Shown here one piece after another: positions 1-10,552 of a DNA stretch of 64,000 nucleotides. The stretch covers positions 60,121 through 124,120 of the forward strand of contig SKCR01001865.1 of assembly GCA_019454045.1 (NCBI GenBank), read 5' to 3'. Every line of letters begins with the position of its first letter. Position 1 is the first letter of the stretch. Source of the DNA: Zanthoxylum bungeanum. Lineage: Eukaryota; Streptophyta; Magnoliopsida; Sapindales; Rutaceae. The position numbers and the translations under genes were made by a program. The notes under the pieces are model-generated. The model worked only from the letters and a program-made list of their open reading frames with translations. It was not told the origin of the DNA and ran no database searches.

Positions 1-829
1 TAGCCTTTTCAAAGCATTCCATCAGCTTCAACCCTTTCTTCTTGGCCTTCGGCTTATCCTCATCAGACTTGTACCCCAGTCCTCTCCGAGTGGTCTGCCC
101 TTTAAAGTTTGGCAGGGTTCCTCCTACACCTGAACCTTTACCCGGCTTGAACTTCATTTTTTCCATGATCCTAGCCACCTTAAGATCAACCCATTCTTCG
201 AAGGTTGCCGACACCTGGAACCTCGTGAAAGGTTGTATCTCTAAAGCAGCCACAACATTATCTACTTCAGCTTTGATGGTGATAATCTCTCCTCCGTATG
301 GAAACTTGATGGCCTGGTGCAGAGTGGAAGGCACGCCCCCAAGCTTGTGAAATCATGGCCTCCCCAACAACAAATCAAAAGTAGCTGGGATGTCAAGCAC
401 AATGAATTCAACCTCATCCTCAATCGGTCCCACCTTAACTATTGCAGCGAAAGTGCCCTCAACTCCTCGCTTACTGTCATCATATGCCTTGATAGTCATA
501 TTGGAGGGATCCAGATCCGTCGCCTTCATTCCAAATCTCGATAGGATCTTCAAATGGTACACATTGATGGATGAGCCATCATCCACCATTACACATGATG
601 TATTTCTTCCTCTTATTTCAGCTCTGATGAATAGTGGCTTATTGTGATTTCTTCCCTCTACCGGGAGTTCTTCCTTAGAAAAGGTTATTGCCTGCAAAGC
701 CTCCTTCTGTACTGACCCCACAAACATTGTAGGATTAGTATCCACTGGTATTATTATTATTTTGCTCAAGGCTTCAACCATAGCACGCCTGTGCTCCTGT
801 GACGAACACAACAATTCCCAGATGCTGAC
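1..829 (-). pseudogene. Tat protease (retropepsin-like) and downstream linker, broken, runs off the window
   Basis: The frame continues from gag after an in-frame TAG at 832-830. A retropepsin-like domain occupies about 650-356: the region containing VMVDDGSSINV resembles the catalytic D-T/S-G loop with DGS at the active site, and LLLGRP marks the domain end. A TGA at 355-353 replaces the Trp expected after GRP. The same frame then stays open to base 1 through a basic linker with a short G-patch-like stretch (RRGLGYKSDE, near 90-60). The protease would process Gag-Pol in virus-like particles. Two nonsense codons make this copy non-functional. Reverse transcriptase would follow to the left, outside the window. 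Confidence 0.8.
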
Positions 830-2361
830 CTATGCCCGTGTCTTCTTTAGCTGGCGCAGCACTGCATCCCCTTCAGTATTATCCATATTTTTTGTCACTT
901 TTCTCCCTTCTGTCAACACTTCTTTACCATTCTCAACCGTATCACTGTAGAAACGCCCGCTGCGTGTCATTTCTCTCACCTCATCTTCATCACTACTGGA
1001 GAAGTCTTCCCAGAAATTCTTCCCCTGTTCTGTTTCATCTTCGCTGTTGCTATCCCAAATCCCCAGGCAAAAGGCTTGGTAGTCAAAGGATTTGAGGACA
1101 AGGCTTTCGGGTAGGCCTGAGCTTATCATATAGGTAGGTGGTGGGACAAAGTGATAATTTGGTAGGGGCTTTCGATGTGTGTTGGGCTGTTCTTTTTCGG
1201 GGTCGGGTATTTTTTGGGAGTCTATGAGGTCCTGGATTTCATGGCGGAGGCGGGCACAACTGTCAGTGTCATGGCTTTTCTGTTGGTGGAAATGAAAATA
1301 ATGGTTCAGGTTGAGATGTGGTGATGGAGGGTGTGGAAGTGGTTTGGTCTCTAAGGGTTTCAGAAGTCCCTGTCTCATTAATTTCTCCAGCACCTTAGAC
1401 AATGGTCTACCCAGGTTGGAGAATCGCCGGTTCCGGATGACAGCAATTTCAGCATAAACAAGCTTGGTGCCTGATGTTCCCCCAATGGGCCTCCTGTTCA
1501 GGCTATAAAACTTTCTATTCTCAGCCTCTTCTTCCTCAATATCCATGACAGTTTCCCTCAACTGTCGAAAATCAATAATCATAGAGGTCATTCTCCTCAG
1601 ATTGCCATAAATGGAGGGCTTGGTGCCCTTGATGATCATCTTGATTTGGTCATTCTCTGAGGGCCGAGTCTGCATCTTTAGAAGCTGGCTCCTCCAGCGG
1701 TCTACATACTTCTTGAAGCTCTCCTCCGGCTTCTGCTTGATGTTCTCCAAATAGCGGAGTGACAAGTCAATCTCCAAATCTGTAACATATTGACTCAGAA
1801 AAGCCTCTGCCAATGCTCTCCAATCATCTTTGACTTTCCTCTCAAGGCCATGATACCATACCACGGGTGCCCCTCGAGCGACATCCCGAACATTTTCTAA
1901 ACTTGACGCTTTGATAGACCCACTGAACTCATAACTGAAACATATTGTCGGAGATGGACCCTCGGATCCCCATTCCCGTTGAACTTGGCCATATCAAGCA
2001 TCTTAAACTGAGCCGGTAGCTGTTCTTCAAAAGTCATTGGCTCATAATCTAGCAAGTCTTCATGTTTACCCCTCATTTTGCGGGTAACCGATTCGACCTG
2101 ATCCTGGAGCTCCTGCAATTTTGCCTGAGACCCAATTATTCTTCCTGCTGCATATTCAGCCATGTCATCATCAAAAGCGGGGATGTCATCCCCCAACCTG
2201 TTCGGAGGCTCCTCACGCCTCACATTCTCAGAGTTTCCCCCAGCACGGGGCACAACCATATTAGCCATAGTAGTAGTCAAGGCTTGCAACTGTTCAGTAA
2301 CCTTGGTGAGATTGGTCTCCAACTGATCCATACGAGATACCTCGTTCTCTAATTCACTCAT
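830..2361 (-). pseudogene. Tat gag (capsid/nucleocapsid) pseudogene
   Basis: The ATG at 2361-2359 opens a frame with an N-terminal heptad-like, acidic coiled-coil segment (SELENEVSRMDQLETNL). A frameshift lies between 1897 and 1864. The second frame (1864-830) holds the conserved plant retrotransposon gag core, with WRALAEAFLSQY and a motif of the type SFKKYVDRWRSQ, followed by a charged C-terminal part. Gag would build the cytoplasmic virus-like particle. The frame closes with TAG at 832-830 and then continues into the protease, so gag and protease were probably one frame. The start codon lies only 24 bp from the nested solo LTR, which has displaced the original leader. Confidence 0.85.
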
Positions 2362-3181
2362 GTTTGCTATCGGCCTTTTGATGAGTGTAGGACACAGAAT
2401 TCGGCGACGCTGTTCTAGGCTCGCGGCCTAGTTGGGAGTACGAAATAGTCCGCGGAGGAACTAAACCGGAGATATAACATGGAGTCGCCACCCAGTGTGA
2501 ACTGGGACAAAGATTTAAGGCCGCACTCACCCCTCGCAAGGGAAGACCTCAAACCGTTGGGTTCGGAATGGTCCCTTACTTATGTCACTTGTGATGGTAT
2601 GATTTGTGCAATAAACTAACCGAATCTATTCAATAATCATGCTCAAGGGTACTCAGATCTAATATACATGCGTCAAAATGATTCCTAATCTAAGTTTGCA
2701 TGCTTGAAAGTAAGTCTTTAAACGGCAAACACCATTTTACGCAATGAGCATATTAAACCATAAAATCAACGTATATGAATTACTATTCAAATATACAGTA
2801 AACTAATCAAAATAACATGCGTAAAGAATAACATAAATATGCTTTTTAAAAAAATAAATAACGAACTAAATTAAACCATGCTTTGAATAATAAATAAAAC
2901 AACCTAGAAACTATCACATGCTCGAATACAAGTTCGGATGAGACGAAATACGTGTCTCTTAAGTGGTACGTGGCTTTTTATCCCGAGTACAAACCGCACT
3001 ACCGTCCATTCGGATTCGGCTACAGAATTTATGTCCGGGTTTCCATCCTATATACCACCAAAGGGAACACATATTCCGCTCGTCCAACAATCACATCATA
3101 CCTCAAACGACTCTCATGCAATAATATTTTAAAATAAATAAAATAAATCGAAGGAAGATGAGTAAAAAGGTGCCCTCAGGT

Positions 3182-4208
3182 CTACCTCTTTTGTCTTCTC
3201 ACGGACGTGAGTTGGGACGTCGCCGGAAGGGTTGCATTTTCACTATTTTCACTGGTTTGCTGGTTCACTATTTTCCTTTTCATTTCAGGATCTACCACAC
3301 CTCCTGCCACATTGCCATTTACACCAGGTACGATAGGGACTCAATGACCATTCACCATACTGCCATCACCCACATCACTGCCAAGCCCGAAATCCAGGCC
3401 AGATATAGCATCTTTCGCTTCCTCAGACTCATTTTCCTCTTGTTCCATATTCACTCTAGCCAATTTATCATTCAATTCTTCACCCTTGTCAACTAGAAGC
3501 TGCGTATGAGTGCCAGCTGCAGCATTGATCAATTCTGCAGCCTTGTCATCTTGATATTCGGCACCAGATTTATTCTCCTTCAATCCCACGCCATAACCAT
3601 CATCAGACATCACCTCCCCACTTGACTTAATTTCTCTGTCTGTCCCAACTATTCCATCAGTTCCATTTTCGAATTTTGCATCCATTACAGCTTCCTCCAC
3701 ACTCACGTGACCCGAATCCCCATTTTTTGGCTTCTCAACCCAATCTTTCGAAACTTCACTTTCTACTACAGCATCAATCTCAGATACCTATGTTTCCTCA
3801 TTCAATTCCCCACTTGTTACTCCCCGTATTAGTCCCTCCCTCATCAACTTTATCTGGAACCACAATCTCATCAACACTCTCCTTTCCTGCCAAATTCTCC
3901 ATCTTACTCTCACCTACATCATTATTCCTAACCTCACTTGGGACTCCTTTAGCCTCCTCAAAGTTCTCCGTTTCACCTCTTACATTAGAACCCCCATCGA
4001 CCACAACCGAACCCGAATCACCACTAACACAGCCATCATCGCCAGATTCAACTATTGTTCCCTGCTCATTCAGATGGTCAGGTGTACCGACTGCCTCCTA
4101 AAAAACGTCTCCTACGTCCCCTGACTCATCAGAGCTCACCATAACCTTCTCCTCCACTTTCTCATCAACGACCATATCCACCACGGGCTTATTTTCTCCA
4201 TTTTCCAT
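3182..4208 (-). pseudogene. Acidic low-complexity reading frame inside the solo LTR
   Basis: Read on the minus strand from ATG at 4208, about 342 codons encode a hydrophilic protein rich in Glu, Asp, Gly, Val and Ser. It has no transmembrane segment and no recognised domain. Breaks seen: TAG after 36 codons (near 4098), a one-base frameshift with stops near 3800, and a TGA near 3341. The frame then stays open to TAG at 3184-3182. It lies in the sense orientation of the LTR, about 1 kb downstream of the LTR TATA box, so it would fall in the transcribed leader. The corresponding part of the LTR at 7171-10549 lacks most of this segment. It may be a captured host gene fragment or an old LTR-encoded ORF. 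The function is unknown. Confidence 0.55.
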
Positions 4209-4639
4209 TTTAAATATGGTAGCTTCAAATCCTATTTTGCGGATGCTATTAGATAGAGAAAAAGAAAAGGGTCTGCGTAATGTTCCATGGGCTGAAGCCG
4301 GTGAGTGTGGGCTGAGTGTCTTAACGTGAAGGGTTCTTTTTCTGGCTGGTTCAAGGGCTGCTAGGGTTTGTCGGTGAAGTGAGTCCGTGGAGAGAAAGAG
4401 AACCGAACGTATGTGGCTTAGTCGGTGGTAATAATGGTTGCTGCTTCGGTCGGTGGGTAGTTTAGGAAGTGGCTTGGATTTGTTGTCGGCGAACGTGATG
4501 AGGGAGGCTGGTTATGGCTTCATTTGATCGGTCAGAAAGATATAGTGCAGTATTTGAGGGAGGATGTCGTGGCTTAGTTTTTTGTTGTCTTTGACGGTGG
4601 AGTTTTTTGTTTTCTGTTCGGTTAGGGCTGCTGTTATAG

Positions 4640-5060
4640 TTCCTGTTAACTGTTTCAGCTCAATGTTTTGGCGTTTTAGGCTATTGTTTTGATGTTTTTT
4701 TTAAGGCTTTAAGTGCATATTTTTTTTGTGTTTTTTTAAGAGTTAGATATGCAGTTTTTACTCACTGACTCGGGTGATTTAGGGGCTGTTTGGTGCTGTT
4801 TAGGGGCGTGTTTGCTGCTGTTTTAGGGGTTAAATAGTGCAGTTTTAGTGGTTAAAAAAGGTGCAGTTTTTTTTGTGATGTGTGGGGGGGGGGTTTAAGG
4901 GGCTGTGATTTTCGGTAATGGAGGGACTGTTTACTGCTGTTTAGGGGCGTGTTTGCTGCTGTTTTTAAGGTTGGTTTGGGCGTGATTTGGGGCTGTGAAA
5001 ATAGGTTAAAGATGCGGCAATGGAGGGGTGGAGGATGGTGGTGTTTTTCGGTTATGGAGG
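4640..5060 (-). repeat. TTTAGGGG/GCTGTTT degenerate repeats in the Tat LTR
   Basis: On the plus strand, short degenerate units such as GCTGTTTAGGGGCGTGTTT recur through this stretch, with a run of ten G near 4886. Equivalent units recur at 9590-9920 in the other LTR. On the transcribed strand they read CCCCTAAACAGC. They embed the plant telobox-like core AAACCCTA several times. Confidence 0.5.
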
Positions 5061-5198
5061 GATTAGATGAAGAGAAATTTCCTTGCCTATTTTCTACCTT
5101 CTTGCCGTGAACCTTGAAGCTTTTTCTTTTTATTTTTTTTTGTGAATTTTCGTGAATTAGGAGAGAGTGGAGAGAGGAGGTGGCTAGGTTAGTGCATG

Positions 5199-5206
5199 TT
5201 TATATA
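5199..5206 (-). promoter_or_regulatory. TATA box of the Tat solo LTR
   Basis: TATATAAA on the minus strand lies about 0.73 kb inside the LTR from its 5' end at 5932 and is followed by a purine/pyrimidine-mixed leader. The homologous LTR has TATAAAAA at the equivalent place (10035-10028), which supports a real core promoter. Confidence 0.6.
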
Positions 5207-5937
5207 GAAGAGAGCTAGGGGTTGTCCTTGTCTCACAAGGAAGAGATCTATTTTCCAAATTAGGAGTGATAGGAATGGTATAAACAAGATTGAGGGGGGA
5301 CAAAATATTTTAAATTAGGAAGTCAACTAATCTAAATTGGTGGATATCTTATTGAATTAGGAAGTCAACTAACTTAAATTGGTAGATGTCTTATTAGATT
5401 AGGAAGTCAAATATTTGATTGGCTTTAATTAGTTAGGATTGATTTTAATTAGGCATATCTTATTTTAATTTTAGTATTTGAATTATTTAAATTAGACATG
5501 ATTTTAGTTTAAGTTGGTAATTGTTTATTTTATGTTTGGTATATGTTTTATTTAATTATTTAATTAATTTAATTATTATCTTATTTAGTTAATGTTTTAA
5601 TTAATATTTATTTATTTAATTTGGGATGTATTTTATGGGCTTTGGGGGCTAATTGGGCTGGGGTGCGAGGCTAGCAGCAAAAGCAGGAATACCGACTCCG
5701 TTCGAACGCCAATTCGAACGTGGCACGAACTTCCGCAATCTGCCTGACGTTCGAACGCAGTAACGAACACAGCACCAACGAAGACAGTGAACTTGTGGAA
5801 TGAACTTGATGACGCACTTATTCTGAATTTCCCCTTCCGACCTCCGTTTCCCGCAATATCCTTAGCTAAAAAAGTAGTGCCTCCAACTGAGACTCATCAT
5901 CGGGTTTCACATGCGAAAATGCAATGCCTACAATGAG

Positions 5938-7150
5938 TCTTCCCTATTTCCTAACCCAACGAGAATCTATGGTGTCTTTTAAAATTCTCAGTCAGCATGT
6001 ATGCGTGCAATGCATGGAATATATAAGTCGGCCTCTTGTCATTTTAAAGCTTCAATCACATTATTGCAAGGTGCAAACTTATCCCAGTTGAAAAGGCCTA
6101 ACAGGTTTACACCTTTGCGATAACATGGCTAAACAACTTCAAATGATAAGGGGCCCAAACACAGATGGCCCGTCGGCATTTTAGAAACTTTTAGCCCAAT
6201 TGTCATAAGATACGAACTCATCCCAGTTTAAATGGCCCAACAAGTTCGCCTTTCTGACAAGAAGTCTAACTGAGTCCAAATGATGATGGTCCTAAGCATA
6301 AGCATAAAGAAACAATTTCTACAGAGTGGCCCATCGGCATTTTAGAAACTCTTAGCCCAATTTTCATAAGATACGAACTCATCCCAGTTTAAATGGCCCA
6401 AAAAGTTCGCATTTCTAACAAGAAGTCCAACTGAATCCAAATGATGATGGTCCTAAGCATAAGCACAAAGAAACAATTTCTACAGAGTGGTCCATCAGCA
6501 TTTTAGAAACTTTTAGCAAAATTGTCATAAGATACGAACTCATCCCAGTTTAAATGGCCCAACAAGTCCACATTTCTGACAAGAAGTCCAACTGAATCCA
6601 AATGATGATGGTCCCTAAACACAAGCACAAGGAAATAGTTTCTATTGGTCATACAACTATGGTCTACGTGTGGGTTTGCGAGAGTGTAGACAAAGGCTCT
6701 CGCTAGCGAATGATTGTCCACAACTATGTCTCCCCACTCAAGGGTTCGAGTGACCAAGTGAGCGCATTTTTTTTATACCTTACGGTACGTGCTAACGAGT
6801 TATGGTGCGTGACTGACTATCAAATGGATTTCCTATTGAAGATTCCCCAGAGGGAGGGTGGAGCGAACTCTCTTAAATACCCAAACCTTTTAGGCTCTTA
6901 TCGCCTTGGTGACAGGAATAAACAACAAGTCCTCCAAATTAGTCCATCACGGTAAGCTTCGGGTAAATGATTATCTAGGTGCCTTCACGGCTTTTCCGTA
7001 TAGAAAGGTAGTGAATGAAAGAAGACACCAAACCATTACCAAGATCTAATAATGCCTTTGATTAAACCCTTTTCAACTCACGGTAGACACGATTAACTAA
7101 AGCACAAATCACAAACATTACAAGACATTATTTCGGGGACGATTCTCTAT
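5938..7150 (-). other. 5' untranslated leader of the Tat element
   Basis: This is non-coding sequence between the primer site and gag (read minus). It continues across the solo LTR to the gag start at 2361. It holds three tandem repeat units and no long supported ORF. Long leaders are usual for Tat/Ogre-type elements. Confidence 0.7.
6167..6650 (-). repeat. Three tandem 161-bp units in the Tat leader
   Basis: The phrase GGCCCGTCGGCATTTTAG (6167) recurs with small changes at 6328 and 6489, exactly 161 bp apart each time. The surrounding block, including a motif CATAAGATACGAACTCATCC, recurs with it. The units lie in transcribed but untranslated DNA. Confidence 0.85.
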
Positions 7151-7167
7151 CCCCAGTGGAGTCGCCA
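7151..7167 (-). promoter_or_regulatory. Primer-binding site, tRNA-Arg
   Basis: The plus strand reads CCCCAGTGGAGTCGCCA, which equals the 3' end of plant tRNA-Arg(ACG) including CCA. The minus strand therefore offers the complementary minus-strand primer site TGGCGACTCCACTGGGG, three bases inside the 5' LTR end at 7171. It is a primer site and not a tRNA gene, because no tRNA body is present. Confidence 0.9.
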
Positions 7168-7679
7168 GATTGTAGGACACAGAAATTGGTGACGCTGTTC
7201 CAGGCTCGTGGCCCGGTCGGGAGTACGAAGTAGCCCGCGGGGGACTAAATCGAAGAACTAAAAATGGAGTAGCCACCCGGTGTGAACCGGAAAAATGATT
7301 TAAGGCCGCACTCACCCCTCGCAAAGGAAGACCTCAAACCGTTGGGTTCGGAATGGTCCCTTACTCATGCCACTTGTAATGATAGAATTTGTACAATAAT
7401 CTAACCAAGTCTACGCAACATATATTCCCAAGAGTATCATACTCCTAAGTTTGCATATAACCTACACCTAAGCTCGCATGCATAGAAGTAAATTGACATA
7501 ACGGTAAGCACACAATTCATAAGCACATTAAATAGATAAATGCGAAAATATAAATAGATGATAATTTCCTAAGCGTAAATAATGAAATGATATGATTAAT
7601 CATATAGTGCAAAAGAAATGATCAAAGAAGCAAACATGTATGAAATGTGACGAAAAGAAGTCTGTGCACTGTATGTGCG

Positions 7680-8175
7680 TTCGTGTAGCGTTTGAAAATG
7701 CGTTCGAACGATAAACAAAAGGTTCGCGTTCGTATAGCATTCGGAAACGCGTTCGAACGGGATAAGACCTGATGCATGGTAAAGCAAAATACGTGCGTGT
7801 TCGAGTAGCGTTCGTAAATGCGTTCGAACGGAATGAGGCAGAATGTATATGTTCGTGTAGCGTTCGTAAACGCGTTCGAACAGAAAATAGAAGGTTTGCG
7901 TTCGTATAGCGTTCGTAAACGCATTCGAACAGGATAAGACCTGATGAATGGTAAAGCAGAATACGTGCACGTTCGAGTAACGTTCGTAAATGCGTTCGAA
8001 TGGAATGAGGCAGAATGCATACGTTCGTGTAGCGTTCGTGTAGCGTTCGTAAATGCGTTCGAATGGAATGAGGCAGAATGCATACGTTCGTGTAGCGTTC
8101 GTAAATGCGTTCGAACAGAATGAGGTAGAATGCATACGTTCGTGTAGCGTTTGGAAATACGTTCGAACGAGATTG
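7680..8175 (-). repeat. TTCGAA-centred minisatellite in the Tat LTR
   Basis: About nine units of roughly 50-70 bp share the core GCGTTCGAACG followed by variants of GGAATGAGGCAGAATG. Each unit carries the palindrome CGTTCGAACG or a one-base variant, plus repeats of CGTTCGTGTAGCGTTCGTA. The repeats keep all three minus-strand frames open for about 200 codons, a by-product of the repetition. They are absent from the solo LTR, which has only two or three scattered TTCGAACG motifs near 5700-5760. Confidence 0.9.
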
Positions 8176-8227
8176 CCAAAATGGCATCTAAAATGACACA
8201 AACGCATGCATGGATAAAAAAATACAC

Positions 8228-9105
8228 GATATAGGACCGCGTATGCCTGATTGAACATATTTCACATTCAATCGAATGTACTTCGTCCGGCGCGGCAAAA
8301 CATTATGGTAAAGGTAGCCTTTAGGCATTTCCCTCGAATGGAGGACCTTTAACCCACCTTAATTATCCCATGCGCATTAGATTACAATGTATGAATAAAT
8401 AAATAAATAATATGGGACCTTGTATGCCCGATTAAACACATTTCCCATTCAATCGAGTGTACTTCGTCCGGTGCGGCAAAACATCGTGGCAAAGGTAGCC
8501 CTTAGGCTTTTCATCCCTCAAGGTGAAGGACCTTTAATCCAACTTGATTTGCCCATGCGCATTACACTATGATGCATGATTTAACAAGGAGATGGCATAC
8601 ATAAAGCAAATAACAGAATAATAAAAGGCGCGGCGAAATGTCATGGTAAAGGTAGCCTTTTAGGCTTTTCTTTCCTCAAGTAGAGAACCTTTAGACCAAC
8701 ATAATAAGCCCATGCGTATTACATTACAATGCATACAAATAAATGAAACAATGATATGGGACTTCGTATGTCCGATTAAACATATCTCACATTCAATCAA
8801 ACATACTTCGTCCGGCGCGGCAAAACGTCGTGGCCAATGTAGCCCTTAGGCTTTTCATCTCTCAAAACGGAGGACCTTTAATCCAACTTGATTTGCCCAT
8901 GCGCATTACATTACAATGCATACAAATAAATGAGACAATGATATGGGATTTTGTATGTCCGATTAAACATATCTCACATTCAATCAAACATACTTCGTCC
9001 GGTGCGGCAAAACGTCGTGGCAAAGGTAGCCCCTAGGCTTTTCATCCCTCAAAACGGAGGACCTTTAATCCAACTTGATTTGCCCATGCGCATTTCATTA
9101 CAATG
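8228..9105 (-). repeat. Five tandem copies of a ~183-bp LTR subrepeat
   Basis: Blocks starting near 8228, 8408, 8627 (partial), 8753 and 8939 share CTTCGTCCGGYGCGGCAAAA, then AAAGGTAGCC, CTTTTCATC, GGACCTTTAATCC and CCCATGCGCATTACA. The last two units are the most alike, which suggests recent unequal exchange. Confidence 0.85.
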
Positions 9106-10027
9106 CAGAAATAAGTAACATGCGGAAAGTAGATAACATACTAACGACTAAATCATGCTCAAACATAAGGTTGGATGAAACGAAATATGTGTGTCTCTCA
9201 AGCGGTACGTGGCATTGTATCCCAAGTGCAGACCGCACTACCGTCCATTCGGATTCGACTATGAAATTTATGTCCGGGTTTCCATCTGATATACCACAAG
9301 AGAGAACACATATTCCATTCATCCGAAAGTCATATCATACACCAATCCACAATACTCATGCGAAATAAAGTAAGAAAATAAATAAAAACAAAGGAGAATA
9401 AATAAAAAAGGGTGCCCTCAGGTCTAACCTCTTAAGTCGTCTCTCGGAAGTGCGCTACGCGGTTGTCGGAAGGGTTGATGCTCCGCAACTCCTCCGATTC
9501 ACTGGTTCGTTGTTTCTCTTCGTTGCCTCGCTGCTCGGGCTGCTGTTTTACTCCGTTTCGCTGCTGTTTCTTGTTGTTTTTTTCTTTCAGTAATTTAGGG
9601 TTTTTGGACTGTCGTTTTGCAGTATTTAGGGTGTCTTAAGGTGCAGTTTTTTTTTGTCACTGTTTTCGGTAATTTAGGCTACTGTTTGAGGGTGTTTTGG
9701 GCTGCTGTTTGGGGGTGTATTTTTGGTCACTGCAGTGCAGTTTCAGGGATGATTTTCGGTGAATGGAATGGCTATTTTAGGGGTATGTTTTGGTGATCCA
9801 ATAGCTGTTTGGAGCTGTGATTTTCGGTGATTGTAGGGGCAGTTTCAGGGGTGTATTCGGTGATGATGCTTACTGTTTAGGGGGGGATGTTTTGGTGATG
9901 TTCCTTTGCTGTTTTGGGAGAGTGTTTTGGTGATGATAGAGAGGAGGAGAAGAGAGAATTATTTTCTTTGTTTCTTGTTGCTTTGGGCGTGAGTTACTAG
10001 GGGAGTCAAAGGTTGAGTTTGTGCCTC

Positions 10028-10035
10028 TTTTTATA
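10028..10035 (-). promoter_or_regulatory. TATA box of the Tat 5' LTR
   Basis: TATAAAAA on the minus strand lies about 0.5 kb from the LTR 5' end. It sits in the same surrounding block (AGGGTT/CTAGCC) as the TATATAAA of the solo LTR. Confidence 0.6.
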
Positions 10036-10552
10036 GGCAAAGGCTAGGGTTCTCCTTGTGTGAATAGGATAAGAATCATGCAATCAATGGTGATATCTCC
10101 TAATTAGTATATCACAAGGAAAGTATCTATTTAATTAGGGATATGATTTGGCTTGATTAGGAAGATGATATATTTGATTTGTTTTATTTAGGTATGTGAT
10201 TTATTTAGATTTCACCATGTGTTTAATATGTTAATTGTTATTTTGAATGTGTTTTATTGGGCTTGGGCGTGTGCTAGAAGAGGTGTGGGCGTGTGGTTGG
10301 TCCTTTTGGTGGGCTTGGTGGTGTGTGGGCTTGATGTGTGGCTTGCGGGGGTTTTTGGCCGATGATAAGTTTTAAAACAGAAATCCAACAAGCGAACCCG
10401 AGGCTAAGCAACGAATAAAATCCAACAAAGTACTGATTTCTGACTTTTCCCTTCCGACGTCCGTTTCCCGCGACTTCAACAACTTAAAAGGTAGCATCTC
10501 CATATGAGACTCATCATCGGGACTTACATGCAAAAATGCAGTGCCTACACTT

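Larger units (their letters stand above)
2386..5932 (-). mobile_element. Solo LTR of the same Tat family, nested in the leader
   Basis: The sequence starts TGTAGG and ends CCTACA, like the intact 5' LTR at 7171-10549. It shares long blocks with that LTR, for example 2388-2580 with 7173-7370, 2939-3110 with 9174-9340, and the terminal part near 5840-5932 with 10450-10549. It is flanked by a perfect 5-bp duplication ATGAG (2381-2385 and 5933-5937). No primer site or coding sequence adjoins it, so it is a solo LTR left by recombination between two LTRs. It lacks the minisatellite and the 183-bp repeats of the other copy, but carries an acidic reading frame that the other copy lacks. Confidence 0.93.
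1..10549 (-). mobile_element. Ty3/gypsy Tat-lineage retrotransposon, 5' portion
   Basis: This is a long minus-strand LTR element whose 3' half lies beyond the left edge. In transcription order it has a 5' LTR (10549 to 7171), a tRNA-Arg primer-binding site, a leader with tandem repeats, gag, then a protease-like region running to base 1. A solo LTR of the same family interrupts the leader. LTR ends are the inverted pair TGTAGG/CCTACA. The Tat assignment is inference from the tRNA-Arg primer site, the long leader and the gag-protease sequence type. The element interrupts a copia reverse transcriptase gene at 10549/10550. The adjacent bases CTTAT (10550-10554) should be its target duplication, but the partner lies outside the window. 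Confidence 0.88.
7171..10549 (-). repeat. 5' LTR of the Tat element (3379 bp)
   Basis: It is bounded by TGTAGG/CCTACA inverted termini and followed on the minus strand by ATC and the tRNA-Arg primer site. The same terminal blocks recur in the solo LTR at 2386-5932. Internal expansion differs between the two: this copy holds a TTCGAA minisatellite and five 183-bp units near its 3' end. Confidence 0.92.

Noticed and set aside
3158..3496. 112-codon plus-strand ORF and neighbouring plus-strand ORF at 3676-4101
   Set aside because: They are complementary-strand shadows of the acidic minus-strand reading frame.
7151..7167. Possible tRNA-Arg gene fragment
   Set aside because: Only the 3' 17 bases including CCA are present, at the exact place of a primer-binding site.
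7680..8175. CRISPR-like repeat-spacer pattern
   Set aside because: Units are contiguous degenerate repeats without unique spacers, in a plant LTR. It is a minisatellite.
7596..8258. Three overlapping minus-strand ORFs of about 200 codons each
   Set aside because: They exist only because the TTCGAA minisatellite has no stop in any of three frames. The peptides are the same repeat read three ways and have no domain.
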